A DNA stretch of 64,000 nt from Legionella spiritensis (lineage in GTDB: Bacteria > Pseudomonadota > Gammaproteobacteria > Legionellales > Legionellaceae). A model generated the notes under the pieces. That model made no database searches, was not told the DNA's origin, and saw only the letters and a list, made by a program, of their open reading frames with translations. The position numbers were made by a program, and so were the translations under genes. The stretch covers positions 2,568,501 through 2,632,500 of the forward strand of contig NZ_LT906457.1 in NCBI RefSeq assembly GCF_900186965.1, in the 5' to 3' direction. This document shows, piece after piece, positions 52,702-61,863 of the stretch (its first letter is position 1; every line of letters starts with the position of its first letter).

Positions 52702-53205
52702 TTACTGGATTTGTATCGTACTTTGTAAAACCACCGCCGTGTTGCTATTGGTTTGTGTTGCCCGCGCCGTAATGCGATAGACATTGGTCGTAACAGCCAT
52801 ACTTTGTCCCGGCATGATTACCGAAGGCAGCTTTTCAATAATAAAATTGGATTGCGCGCCGGAACTCCCCTGAAAACTGGGGATAACCGCCGAAGAGCTG
52901 GACCAGTTAACCGTCTTCCACAATGGGGTGGCCGCTTCGTTATAGGTATAAAATCCGGTATCGTTGTTGGCAAAATTCGCCACGTTATAGGTTCCTTTCA
53001 TCAAATTGTTTATTGCCTCGTTCAAGGTGCCTTCCGCAGTCTGAAACGCAATTTCCGAATTGGTTGCATTCGTTGATATTCGGGTTTGCGTACTGTTTAA
53101 TGTGGCTTCCGTCAATGCCAGCGTGGTTAACATAAACAGCATGATAAGGGTCATCAGCAAAACAAAACCCCGTTGTCGTTGAGGATTGTTGTGTGGCATG
53201 TTCAT
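52702..53205 (-). CDS. pilX: Type IV minor pilin PilX
   Basis: 167 residues with the PilX pattern: a basic leader ending in QRG, then FVLLMTLIMLFMLTTLALTEA (a pilin helix without the Glu5 usual in others), and the conserved A/F-rich segment AFQTAEGTLNEAINNL. The rest is a small beta domain. ATG 53205 overlaps the pilW stop codon by 4 bases. PilX is needed with PilV, PilW, FimU and PilE to initiate pilus assembly. Confidence 0.9.
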   Translation of the reverse strand: MNMPHNNPQRQRGFVLLMTLIMLFMLTTLALTEATLNSTQTRISTNATNSEIAFQTAEGTLNEAINNLMKGTYNVANFANNDTGFYTYNEAATPLWKTVNWSSSSAVIPSFQGSSGAQSNFIIEKLPSVIMPGQSMAVTTNVYRITARATQTNSNTAVVLQSTIQIQ

Positions 53206-54278
53206 GATATCGCGTTCCTCAAATGAATAGTCATTTCAAAAACGTGTCGGAGACGATTGTCGGCCGGTACGGTAACGGGAATATTCAAAACGTTATATTG
53301 AGTGGGGTTGGTATCGTCATCGCTGCCAGATAACGGTTTTCCCTGTAATATGAATCCAATCCTTATCGAATAAACCTGAGCCCAACTGGTCACGGAACTG
53401 GCCGGTACATAGCGGGTTACAATACCGTTGCTACCAATACCATACTGTATTTTCATCAGCTGCACACCCGGAATCATGGGCTCAACAGTCCAGGTCGTTC
53501 CAGACAGGGTTGCCCGCATCAACGCGCTTTCACCGCCCGGCCCCTGACCGACAAAAAACGCGGTTTGCCGCAAGGGAACAAATTGCGATCCCACCGGAAA
53601 ATTAACAGCAAAACTGCTGCTGGCATTATTCATGGTTCCCCCGCCGGCACTATGGTCGATCGTTGTTCCTGTTACACCGGTAATTTTAAATACGGACGTT
53701 TTGAGGCAATCGGATATTGCACCGTATCCACCGGAGGTAATGGTCATACCATTGGTGCCTTGAATAGTAAACGTGGAGCTGCCTGGACTAATGGCCGTAA
53801 CACCAACCGGAAGATCACCATAGGACGCGCCGAGCACAACCAGAACATCGTTGAAACGCTGGACATTGCCCACCAGCGACGCATCCAGAGAAGGTGTCCA
53901 GTTGCTGGCTGACGTTGAATTGGACGCGTTATGTTGAGTGATTGCGATACTCGACGTCCCTCCGTCGTAACCCGCGATGGTTGCCTGAGACGTATTGATG
54001 GTGCCAAGAGGGGGTGATCCACCGGCGTTTAAATTGGATAAAACCGTTGTAAAGGAGCCGCATCCCATAAATCCGGCACTACGAACCACAGGCGTCAACA
54101 AGTTGGCAATAGCGTTTTTGGCGGATTGCATACCCGCTTGCGAGTTCGAGGTTTTATAAAGTCTGGATTGACTGACATAAATAAGCACAATAGCCAGACT
54201 CAGCAGCAATCCGACGAACGTTCCCACCATCATTTCGACTATCGAAAAACCTCTGTCCCTGTATCCCTGCCTGTTCAT
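53202..54278 (-). CDS. pilW: Type IV minor pilin PilW
   Basis: 358 residues. The leader MNRQGYRDRG precedes FSIVEMMVGTFVGLLLSLAIVL, a prepilin site with Glu5 and a long hydrophobic helix. The globular domain carries VRSAGFMGCGS, the characteristic PilW segment after alpha-1, and a late disulphide candidate. It overlaps pilV by 4 bases (ATGA) and pilX by 4, which fits tight co-translation. PilW is a core minor pilin of the priming complex. Confidence 0.92.
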   Translation of the reverse strand: MNRQGYRDRGFSIVEMMVGTFVGLLLSLAIVLIYVSQSRLYKTSNSQAGMQSAKNAIANLLTPVVRSAGFMGCGSFTTVLSNLNAGGSPPLGTINTSQATIAGYDGGTSSIAITQHNASNSTSASNWTPSLDASLVGNVQRFNDVLVVLGASYGDLPVGVTAISPGSSTFTIQGTNGMTITSGGYGAISDCLKTSVFKITGVTGTTIDHSAGGGTMNNASSSFAVNFPVGSQFVPLRQTAFFVGQGPGGESALMRATLSGTTWTVEPMIPGVQLMKIQYGIGSNGIVTRYVPASSVTSWAQVYSIRIGFILQGKPLSGSDDDTNPTQYNVLNIPVTVPADNRLRHVFEMTIHLRNAIS

Positions 54279-54817
54279 AATTGGCTCTGTATAGTAAGTG
54301 ACACCAAATTGGCGTTCGCAGCCGGAGCCTCTCCGATTGCTCCCATCTGACTTTGCGCCGGGCTGTCATCCCATTGGAGCGTGACGGTCACCAGCGTATT
54401 TCCGGCAGTCCCTGTCGAGGCGGTTGCAATCGAACCGCTGCCGTTGGGTAGTGTCGATACGACTCTGCTTAACCAGTACCATGTGTCAAACGTTGCCAGT
54501 TGCTGGGCGTTACAAACGGAACTGTCACAATATACCGCCGGTGTTGTAATAGAACCGGGAGTCCCTGAGGCGGTAATATTGCTAATATTGTAATTACCGT
54601 TAATAGCCGCCTGGTAATTAGATCTTATTCGATCAAAAATGCTGGAAACGATTTGATTCGCATGCTGCTTATTATAGCTGGAATTATGGGCTTTGGATGA
54701 AAGCATCAGCATGCCGGATATTCCCAAAAGACCGATAGCCATGATAACAACCGCTATCAGGACTTCCAGTAACGTCATGCCTCGCTGCGTTTTTTCCCTA
54801 AAGCGCTCTGTCAACAT
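54275..54817 (-). CDS. pilV: Type IV minor pilin PilV
   Basis: 180 residues. The leader MLTERFREKTQRG is followed by MTLLEVLIAVVIMAIGLLGISGM, a classic PilV/GspI-like cleavage site with Glu5 and a long helix. NSSYNKQHANQIVSSIFDRIR continues the helix, and a Cys pair (VYCDSSVCNAQ) lies in the globular domain. It starts 14 bases after fimU and overlaps pilW. Part of the pilus-priming minor-pilin set. Confidence 0.92.
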   Translation of the reverse strand: MLTERFREKTQRGMTLLEVLIAVVIMAIGLLGISGMLMLSSKAHNSSYNKQHANQIVSSIFDRIRSNYQAAINGNYNISNITASGTPGSITTPAVYCDSSVCNAQQLATFDTWYWLSRVVSTLPNGSGSIATASTGTAGNTLVTVTLQWDDSPAQSQMGAIGEAPAANANLVSLTIQSQL

Positions 54818-54831
54818 ATTACCATTCTCCC

Positions 54832-55488
54832 TTACGGACAGACCAATGCACTGTTATCCCAGACGGCCTGTCCCGGCACCGAGCCGGATTGAATAAACCC
54901 GGTCGCCAAAACCTCTACGGAACGTGCATCAGCACCGCCCCGGCTATCGCATATGGTGAAATTACTTTGAGTTGTCGCTAATCCATGGCTATCAAAAGTC
55001 ACTTCCGCAGCGGTTGATCCGACGTCCGGACCGTCTGCGGACATTTGACTGGTTTGCAAGAGTGTGGCCGCTCCGGTAGAAGGTTGAGTAATAACAATCC
55101 ATCCCGCCCCCCAGTCGCCTCCACAATTAGTGCCCCCGGCTCCTACAGGACAGATTTTGATTCTCATAGCCTGACTTAACGCCGCATTTCGCGCGTAATG
55201 GAGCGAGTTGACCAATTTGTCGGACGTCGCGGCCAGTTCATTATTCATTATCATGGTGCGGAACGAAGGTATGGCAAACATTACAATCAGACCAAAAATA
55301 CTCATAGTGACCAATAACTCAACAAGCGTAAACCCCGGGACAAGCGAAGCGAGACGGGATCGGTTGCCTGGAAACCGACCAGGGAAAACAGGTGCAGGCA
55401 ATAAAAATCTAACAAGTCGGGCTAAAAAACCGGGCCTTATGAGCAAACGAGTTAGCTCGCACAGGGCAAACCACTTACTATTCAACAC
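54832..55488 (-). CDS. fimU: Type IV minor pilin FimU/FimT (GspH-like), with unusually long leader
   Basis: 218 residues by GTG 55488, which has GGAG 8 bases upstream. The pilin segment LVPGFTLVELLVTMSIFGLI starts only at about residue 49, so the leader is about 51 residues, far longer than the usual 5-20, and is rich in Leu, Arg and Pro. The globular part has a GspH-like pattern (LHYARNAALSQAMRIKICPVG, DWGAGWIVI), with three Cys. FimU/FimT opens the minor-pilin operon. FimT-type members can also bind DNA for uptake. A start nearer the PGFTLVE segment has no good codon, so the long leader may be real or caused by a recent change. Confidence 0.85.
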   Translation of the reverse strand: MLNSKWFALCELTRLLIRPGFLARLVRFLLPAPVFPGRFPGNRSRLASLVPGFTLVELLVTMSIFGLIVMFAIPSFRTMIMNNELAATSDKLVNSLHYARNAALSQAMRIKICPVGAGGTNCGGDWGAGWIVITQPSTGAATLLQTSQMSADGPDVGSTAAEVTFDSHGLATTQSNFTICDSRGGADARSVEVLATGFIQSGSVPGQAVWDNSALVCP

Positions 55489-55862
55489 TCAAATCTCCAT
55501 ATTGCCTTGCCATCCGAAGTATCTTTGTTAATTATAGTATTTATTTTAATCATTTAATGTAATTTTTGACCTATTGGCATTTACATCTTTTTTTCCTGTT
55601 ATTCAAAACCAATAAGACATATCAGCAAACCCTGCCATCGGCAGCATGTGTAATTTATACACTTCAGGCGGAGTGAATCACCTGGCCGTTTCGTTTATAA
55701 ACACTTGAATAATCATGCCGGGCTGCCCCATTGGCAACCCGGTAAATCGGCATTGAAATCCTTTTCCATTCAGAAAAAGTTCCGTGTACAGGGTCAGGCA
55801 TTGAACGTCTGATGATTCTTATTTAAGATGTACATTTCTCATTATGACCAACTACGCCCTTC
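55489..55862. other. Intergenic region with one GC-rich hairpin
   Basis: The gap between the divergent fimU operon and the NAT gene. The first 150 bases are AT-rich and suit a fimU promoter. A hairpin CCGGGCTGCC / GGCAACCCGG (55718-55742) lies in the middle with a 5-base loop; it has no T-run and may be a leader structure. No ORF with a credible ribosome site is seen. Confidence 0.6.
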
Positions 55863-56819
55863 ATGACGAAAGAACTGGATAATTATTTGAACAAAATCGG
55901 GGTCGACAAGAAAGAATCGGAGCAATTATCCGGCGGCGAACGAGCCGATTATTTAAAAAAAATCTATGCGGCCCATGTTACAACCTTCCCTTATCATAAC
56001 TTTAAATTACGTGAAAACAGCCTGCAACACCCTGTTATCCGCCGAAGTTTAACATTATTTGATTACCGTAAGTTGCTCTCTTCACAGCATGGCGGCTATT
56101 GTTACCAATCCGCAAAACTTCTGTCCAACATGTTACAGGAACTTGGTTTTACCGTAGCCTGCTGCCCGGCGAAAGTCTTAAATGGCCTTCCTTACAATGC
56201 CGAGAAAATCAAGGCGTTACCGCCCACCCATGTTGTGTTACTTGTCTACCTGGAAGATAAACGCTATTTTCTCGATCCGGGCCTGGGCTCTCGTTGTCCG
56301 CGCTTCCCCATTCAGGTAACGGGAACTGGAGATGTCATTCAACAGCAACGAGACCGTTTCCGGTTGTATCCCAACGAAGAGGGTTTTTATATTCTGGAGA
56401 AATGGCAGAAAGACAACTGGATCACCTTGGTTCAATCACAATTACAGCCAATAGACGATAAAAAGCTACAAAGCAATTTGCTGAAACTGGAAAGATACCC
56501 GCTACCCATTCCTATCCGTGATCACAAGGTCGTCGCAAGCCTGCTCACAAACAGCGGCTCCAAATCACTATACTGGGACGCGAATACGGAAACGTTCGTG
56601 CTGGCCGTTGAGCAAGACGGGCGCTTTAACAAAACAACGCTTGCCGACTTCACAAAAGCCCGGAACAAACTCGTCAGTGAATTTAATATCACCCATATCG
56701 AGGTCAACGCTCTTAAACGTTTTTGCTATCCAAAGCCTCTGCCTTTGCCGGCAGAACCATGGACAGTAGAATTACCGTTGGATCAAAACGAAATGACCAG
56801 ATTATCCCGTTTTTTATAA
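55863..56819 (+). CDS. Arylamine N-acetyltransferase (NAT) family protein
   Basis: Transfers acetyl from acetyl-CoA to arylamines or hydrazines, or in related enzymes makes amide links in biosynthesis. 318 residues with the catalytic triad visible: Cys80 in HGGYCYQ, His123 in PPTHVVLLV and Asp138 in YFLDPGLGS. FPYHNFKLR matches the conserved head. The usual RGGxCFE is HGGYCYQ and VDVGFG is LDPGLG, so the family is sure but the acceptor is not. No strong ribosome site precedes the ATG. It is convergent with the phosphatase gene. Confidence 0.88.
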   Translation: MTKELDNYLNKIGVDKKESEQLSGGERADYLKKIYAAHVTTFPYHNFKLRENSLQHPVIRRSLTLFDYRKLLSSQHGGYCYQSAKLLSNMLQELGFTVACCPAKVLNGLPYNAEKIKALPPTHVVLLVYLEDKRYFLDPGLGSRCPRFPIQVTGTGDVIQQQRDRFRLYPNEEGFYILEKWQKDNWITLVQSQLQPIDDKKLQSNLLKLERYPLPIPIRDHKVVASLLTNSGSKSLYWDANTETFVLAVEQDGRFNKTTLADFTKARNKLVSEFNITHIEVNALKRFCYPKPLPLPAEPWTVELPLDQNEMTRLSRFL

Positions 56820-56882
56820 TTTGGATATTGCAGATACCAATATTACCGGCTAAGGCTCCGATAGTTCTATCCCGTCCTGTTT

Positions 56883-58037
56883 TCATAAAGTATGTTGAAC
56901 CTCATGCCGCTGCTCCCCTGTTTCTACAGGGTTTCCGTTCAATTGATTGAAGAATGACAGCGCCGTGTTTTCAGGATATTCCGCAACCGACTTGCGTCGC
57001 TCGATAAGCAAGGTTAATTCATCCTTGTTATGCGACTGCGACTTACCCAGCATTTTATCCAGACATATCACATTACCGCAGTCCGGATCGCCTTTGGAGT
57101 CATGACCATGGCAATAGCCGATGTGATAACCTTTATGTATCGAGGAACGATTAAGGCTTATATAATCCCGGTTCCATATTAACCGGGTGAGCGCATCGAC
57201 ATGCCTTGACGTTTTATCCCTTGTCGTGTGCATGGCGTGAAATTTCCCGGATAGTTTTCTTCTGCGCAGCAGCGAACTGAATTTTACGTTAATGCGATCA
57301 ATCGTCTGCGCCAGGGTTACAGGGCTCCCATCATCAAATTCGACGTGCAGGCGTTTTGCAATCCCGGCGATAATACCAATGTCGATGGGCGCATGCGAAT
57401 AAATGATAATGCCTGTTTCGCCCAGTGAATAATCCAGCGCCTTGTAATGATCAATAAGATAATAAGTAACCCAATCTCGAAATCGTTTCCGCGACAAGGC
57501 GAAACGCCCTTTTTCATCCCGCAAATCTTTCTCAAGTAATCGTTGTAAATTGTGTATTGAGGACGTTTGCCCTCTTTTAATCCTGGTACTGGTGTAATAC
57601 GTATTGCGATAGTTGCCGCCATTTTCGTAAGATTCCAGAAACTCAAAATCATGATTGCCTTCAAGAATGGAATAGGAAATATTTGAACGATGAAGGCGCC
57701 TTAAAAGACAAACCGTAAAACCATCATTATTGCCTCTGTCGGACAAAACGTCTCCGAGTAAAAGGATATCGTTTTTTCGCCGGCATTTGGCTTTATGAAG
57801 AATGTGGCGGAAGGCGATGATTTGTTTCGCGGTTAATTCATCAACCGGTGTCTGGTATATTTTAATCAAACGCTGGTATTGCTCTTTCGTAATCTCCAAA
57901 AAACCAAATTTAACCAGAAGAAATAACAAAAATTGCGCGTTACCATGTATATCCCCTACGATCAATCTTCCCTGGCATCGCGATCGCTTCGGATATTTAT
58001 CAAGATCAACATCCTTGTTGTATTGTATAAAAGACAT
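56883..58037 (-). CDS. PPP-type metallophosphatase, resembling WipA/WipB effectors
   Basis: 384 residues. The PPP/calcineurin-like motifs occur in order: GDIHGN (residues 28-33), GDVLSDRG (95-102) and GNHDFE (127-132), then SHAPIDIG and GYCHGHD supplying the later metal His residues. These define a binuclear-metal Ser/Thr or Tyr phosphatase or related phosphodiesterase. The arrangement, with an insert between the first two motifs and an extended C-terminal region, is like the Legionella effectors WipA and WipB that dephosphorylate host proteins. The C-terminus (NGNPVETGEQRHEVQHTL) is polar. AGGATGAAT precedes the ATG. The effector role is inferred. Confidence 0.83.
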   Translation of the reverse strand: MSFIQYNKDVDLDKYPKRSRCQGRLIVGDIHGNAQFLLFLLVKFGFLEITKEQYQRLIKIYQTPVDELTAKQIIAFRHILHKAKCRRKNDILLLGDVLSDRGNNDGFTVCLLRRLHRSNISYSILEGNHDFEFLESYENGGNYRNTYYTSTRIKRGQTSSIHNLQRLLEKDLRDEKGRFALSRKRFRDWVTYYLIDHYKALDYSLGETGIIIYSHAPIDIGIIAGIAKRLHVEFDDGSPVTLAQTIDRINVKFSSLLRRRKLSGKFHAMHTTRDKTSRHVDALTRLIWNRDYISLNRSSIHKGYHIGYCHGHDSKGDPDCGNVICLDKMLGKSQSHNKDELTLLIERRKSVAEYPENTALSFFNQLNGNPVETGEQRHEVQHTL

Positions 58038-58124
58038 GGCTTATTCATCCTGAATTGAAGCTCATTCAAATATAGTATTTTATGCAACCTCTCCTGGAAC
58101 AACCCAATTTCCGAACCGGTTCCC

Positions 58125-58255
58125 TGCCCGTCATGAAGGCGAAATGCGGGATAACTTCATAGGGGTATTCACCTGTTTTCCTGCGACAATATTGGGAGAT
58201 CAAACCCGCAATACGGCCGCAGGCCTCCTTACGGGCTACTGCCTTTTCGCAAAAC
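58125..58255. repeat. Dispersed inverted-repeat element, copy G
   Basis: Arm GCCCGTCATGAAGGCGAAAT (58127-58146) then GCGGGATAA, a 50-base interior, and AAACCCGCAATACGGCCGC (58202-58220) with GGCCTCCTTACGGGCTA. It uses the same orientation as copy D and lies between the phosphatase and glutamate dehydrogenase genes, with 58038-58124 otherwise unremarkable. Confidence 0.85.
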
Positions 58256-58277
58256 ATGGTGCGAAGAAAATTTCGTT

Positions 58278-61200
58278 CTAGGCGTAACTGTTGATTCTCG
58301 ACTGAAAATTCCCTTCAGACGGCATGGGCATAATCAATCCGATTAACTCATGTATCGCTATAAAAAACATGGAGTATTCGACGGTGGCACTGTTATGTAA
58401 CACGGACAGGAATTTTTCCCAGCGCTCAACCGTTTTCCGGTTATTATTCATCCACCTGTCAATGAGTTTGTGGGTGTCCTTCTCTTTGCCGCTATCCTTC
58501 AAAATAGCCACGGTCAATGCCCGTTGCAGAATATCCAGTTCATCACGAAGCGTCAGGCGGGTCAACGAACTCCAATAGTCCTCCCGAAGATCGTTGGCCA
58601 ACTGGTCACGAAACCATACCAGATGCATACGCTCTCCTCCCGCGAAATAAACACGGGCGGTTTTATGCAAATCCATCTTGTGGCGGTTTGCCACTTCTAT
58701 AATATTGAGTCCCGTGTATATCGCGCGATAAGCGGCGATGCGCTGGGCAACTTCTTTTGGCAGGCTGAGTTTTATAAATTTTTCGGTCAAAGATTCCAGA
58801 TATTGTTTCGTGGCGCCAGTCATGAGTTCAGGCACCAGCTTTTCGACGGATTGAATGCCGACGGAAAAGTCGCTGATGATTTCCCTGATATTTTGCTGAT
58901 GGTAGTTGCCGCGCAAAAACCAGCGTGTCGCCAGATAAATTAATTTATGGATGTTTTTGAACATCTTGAATTGCTCGTCCATGGGAATTCTCAATTCCAG
59001 TGATTCAATCATGGTGAGCAATTCCCTTATTTCAAAACTGTGGGAAGCAATGATATAGGCACGAATAATATCTTCCACCGACGCACCGGTCTCCGTCTGC
59101 ATCCGATAGACAAACGTAATACCCATTTTATTAACCACTTCATTAGCAAGCTGGGTGGCAATAATATCTCTTCTCAAGGTGTGTTCCTGCATGGCCTCAC
59201 GGTATTTTTTCCTGACGGAAACCGGAAACGCGCGTTCAAGAGTGTCATGAAAATAACCGTCTTCCGGTAAATCCGATTTGAGAATATCCTGTTTAATCTG
59301 AATCTTCGCATACGCCATCAATATCGCCAGCTCCGGCCGGGTCAGACTAAGCCCCGCGGTCTTACGTTCCGTCAATTCCTTATCGTCCGGCAAAAACTCG
59401 ACACGCCGCTTGAGAATACCCTGAGATTCCAGTTCTTTTATGTAATCGGTGTGAATACCCAGATCTTCTTTTGCGGTAAACGCTGAGAGACTCATGGCCA
59501 ATGCCTGCTGGAAATTGTCGCGTAAAACCAGTTCCGCAACTTCCTGAGTCAGGGAAGCCAATATTTTATTACGATTTTTTGAGGTCAAAGTCCCTTTAAC
59601 CACCTCTTTATCCAGAAGTATTTTGAGATTCACTTCATGATCCGAGCAATCCACCCCGGCGGAATTGTCGATGAAATCCGTGTAGATTAATCCGCCTTGC
59701 AAGGCGTATTCAACACGCCCCCGTTGCGTAAATCCTAAATTTCCCCCTTCCCCTACTATCTTGCAACGTAATTCATTGCCATTAACCCGGCAATAATCAT
59801 TGGTGCGATCGGCCACGTCCGCATTGCTTTCCTGACTGGATTTGACATAGGTGCCAATACCACCATTGAACAATAAATCCACCGGCGCTTTCAACAGAAC
59901 ACAGATAAGCTCATTAGGAGTCAATGCCTTGGCATCAACGGCAAGCGCTTTTTTCATCTGCGGAGTGAGGGTAATTGATTTGAGACTGCGTTTAAATACG
60001 CCGCCTCCCCTGGAAATCAACCGGGCATTATAATCTTCCCAGGACGATGCGGGTAAATTAAAAAGCCGCTCACGTTCCTGATAGGAAATCCCGGGATCCG
60101 GATCGGGATCAATAAAGACATGACGGTGATCAAACGCGCCAATCAATTTAATGTTCCGTGAATAAAGCATACCATTGCCAAACACATCACCGCCCATATC
60201 ACCGATACCGACCACGGTGAACGGGTTTTGATCGATGTCATGTTTCAACTCATGGAAATGGCGTTTGACGGATTCCCAGGCACCACGTGCCGTGATGCCG
60301 ATTTTTTTATGATCGTAACCGGCGGAACCACCCGAGGCGAACGCATCCCCCAACCAGAAGTCGTATTCCCCGGCAATGCGATTCGCCAAATCGGAAAACG
60401 TCGCGGTCCCCTTGTCTGCTGCGACCACCAGATAAGGATCCGGCTCGTCATGGCAAACCACACGATTTGGTGAAACGTATTGACCGTCACAAATATTGTC
60501 CGTCAAATCCAGCAAGGCACGAATAAATTCCTGGTAACAATACACCACCTCGTTTTTAACGGTTTCATAATTTGCCAGGGGCGAAAGTGCTTTCAAGACA
60601 AATCCTCCCTTGGCTCCGGAAGGAACGATAACGGCGTTTTTCACGACCTGGGCTTTCATTAAGCCCAGAACTTCCACCCGGAAATCTTCCCGACGATCCG
60701 ACCAGCGCAGACCACCTCTGGCGATTTTCTTATTACGGATATGAATGCCCTCAAATCGCGGGGAGTAAACAAAAATCTCATAGAGGGGAACTGGCAAGGG
60801 CAATTCCGGTATGGCGGCTGAATACAGTTTGAGGGCCAGATAATCCTTCTCTTTTTTATCCGGCGTTTCCTGGAAAAAGTTCGTCCTCACCGTGGCTTTG
60901 ATCAAATCAAGAAAACGTTGAATAATGCGATCTTCATCAAGACTTTCAATGCAATCGAGCTTCTCTAAAATCTGCTGTTCCAGTTTAACCGCACGATTGC
61001 CTGCCTTCCCCGTTACATCCGGATCATGAAGAACTTTAAACAATTCAACCAGATCTCTGGCAAGGGAAGGATTGCCAGACAACGCTTTTTCAATATAGTG
61101 CTGACTGAATCGAAAACCGACCTGGAGAAGATATTTGGCATAGGCCCGCAACACCATAATATCACGCCATGGCAATAATGCGCCCAGAATGAGCTTGTTA

Positions 61201-61670
61201 AACCCGTCATTTTCGACCCGATTGGAATAAACCTTGGAAAAGGCGTCTTGAAACAACGTTCCGATTTTACTGACATCACACAGCCCTTTGGCGTAAATCA
61301 CCAGAAAATCGCTGACCCAGATACTTTGCTCACCGTTGATCCGTATTTTGTGCGTACGTTCATTTTCAGTACGCAAATCAAAATTTTCCAGCATAGGAAG
61401 AACGTCGGATAAAGAGACAGCCCGGTGCCATTGAAACAAGCGCAGATGCAGGGAGCGATCCGATGCCAGATAAAGGTACATGGCAAGCGGATATTGCTCG
61501 GATAGCGTTTCAAAATAATTGATATCACTACAGGCCGTTTTAACATCGCACTCATCCATATAACTACCGGAAAATGCCTGCTGGTATTTCTTGCTCAGCT
61601 TGACGCCTTTGGTTTTCCCATGCGACTGAATGAGTTTATTCTGTAGCTGCTCTTTCCAGGTTTCAACCAT
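58278..61670 (-). CDS. NAD-specific glutamate dehydrogenase, large type but N-terminally short
   Basis: Oxidises glutamate to 2-oxoglutarate with NAD, linking amino-acid and TCA metabolism. It belongs to the large GDH family: YSPRFEGIHIRNKKIARGGL, RWSDRREDFRVEVLGL, and QVVKNAVIVPSGAKGGFV contain the catalytic Lys and substrate sites, and VVGIGDMGGDVFGN and VGEGGNLGFTQRGR follow. At 1130 residues it lacks about 480 residues of the N-terminal regulatory (ACT-like) region found in the 1600-residue members. AAGGAAACAAT supports the ATG at 61670, and no related sequence precedes it, so this seems a natural short form rather than a broken gene. Confidence 0.9.
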   Translation of the reverse strand: MVETWKEQLQNKLIQSHGKTKGVKLSKKYQQAFSGSYMDECDVKTACSDINYFETLSEQYPLAMYLYLASDRSLHLRLFQWHRAVSLSDVLPMLENFDLRTENERTHKIRINGEQSIWVSDFLVIYAKGLCDVSKIGTLFQDAFSKVYSNRVENDGFNKLILGALLPWRDIMVLRAYAKYLLQVGFRFSQHYIEKALSGNPSLARDLVELFKVLHDPDVTGKAGNRAVKLEQQILEKLDCIESLDEDRIIQRFLDLIKATVRTNFFQETPDKKEKDYLALKLYSAAIPELPLPVPLYEIFVYSPRFEGIHIRNKKIARGGLRWSDRREDFRVEVLGLMKAQVVKNAVIVPSGAKGGFVLKALSPLANYETVKNEVVYCYQEFIRALLDLTDNICDGQYVSPNRVVCHDEPDPYLVVAADKGTATFSDLANRIAGEYDFWLGDAFASGGSAGYDHKKIGITARGAWESVKRHFHELKHDIDQNPFTVVGIGDMGGDVFGNGMLYSRNIKLIGAFDHRHVFIDPDPDPGISYQERERLFNLPASSWEDYNARLISRGGGVFKRSLKSITLTPQMKKALAVDAKALTPNELICVLLKAPVDLLFNGGIGTYVKSSQESNADVADRTNDYCRVNGNELRCKIVGEGGNLGFTQRGRVEYALQGGLIYTDFIDNSAGVDCSDHEVNLKILLDKEVVKGTLTSKNRNKILASLTQEVAELVLRDNFQQALAMSLSAFTAKEDLGIHTDYIKELESQGILKRRVEFLPDDKELTERKTAGLSLTRPELAILMAYAKIQIKQDILKSDLPEDGYFHDTLERAFPVSVRKKYREAMQEHTLRRDIIATQLANEVVNKMGITFVYRMQTETGASVEDIIRAYIIASHSFEIRELLTMIESLELRIPMDEQFKMFKNIHKLIYLATRWFLRGNYHQQNIREIISDFSVGIQSVEKLVPELMTGATKQYLESLTEKFIKLSLPKEVAQRIAAYRAIYTGLNIIEVANRHKMDLHKTARVYFAGGERMHLVWFRDQLANDLREDYWSSLTRLTLRDELDILQRALTVAILKDSGKEKDTHKLIDRWMNNNRKTVERWEKFLSVLHNSATVEYSMFFIAIHELIGLIMPMPSEGNFQSRINSYA

Positions 61671-61863
61671 ATTGTTTCCTTACACGCAATGAACAACCAA
61701 TAATGACTGATTTGCCTTTTCTACGCAATGTTGCCGGATAAACCGTATCATTATGGTTTGGTATGCGACTATTCGCTTGCAAGAGCCGGAAATACTCTTC
61801 GGGTTCTGTTTTTCAGGTTTTATCCGTCTGTAAATTTAGGTAGAATTGAATGAATGCTCAGAA

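Noticed and set aside
55718..55742. Hairpin as a rho-independent terminator
   Set aside because: No T-run follows, and it lies between divergent genes where no terminator is needed.
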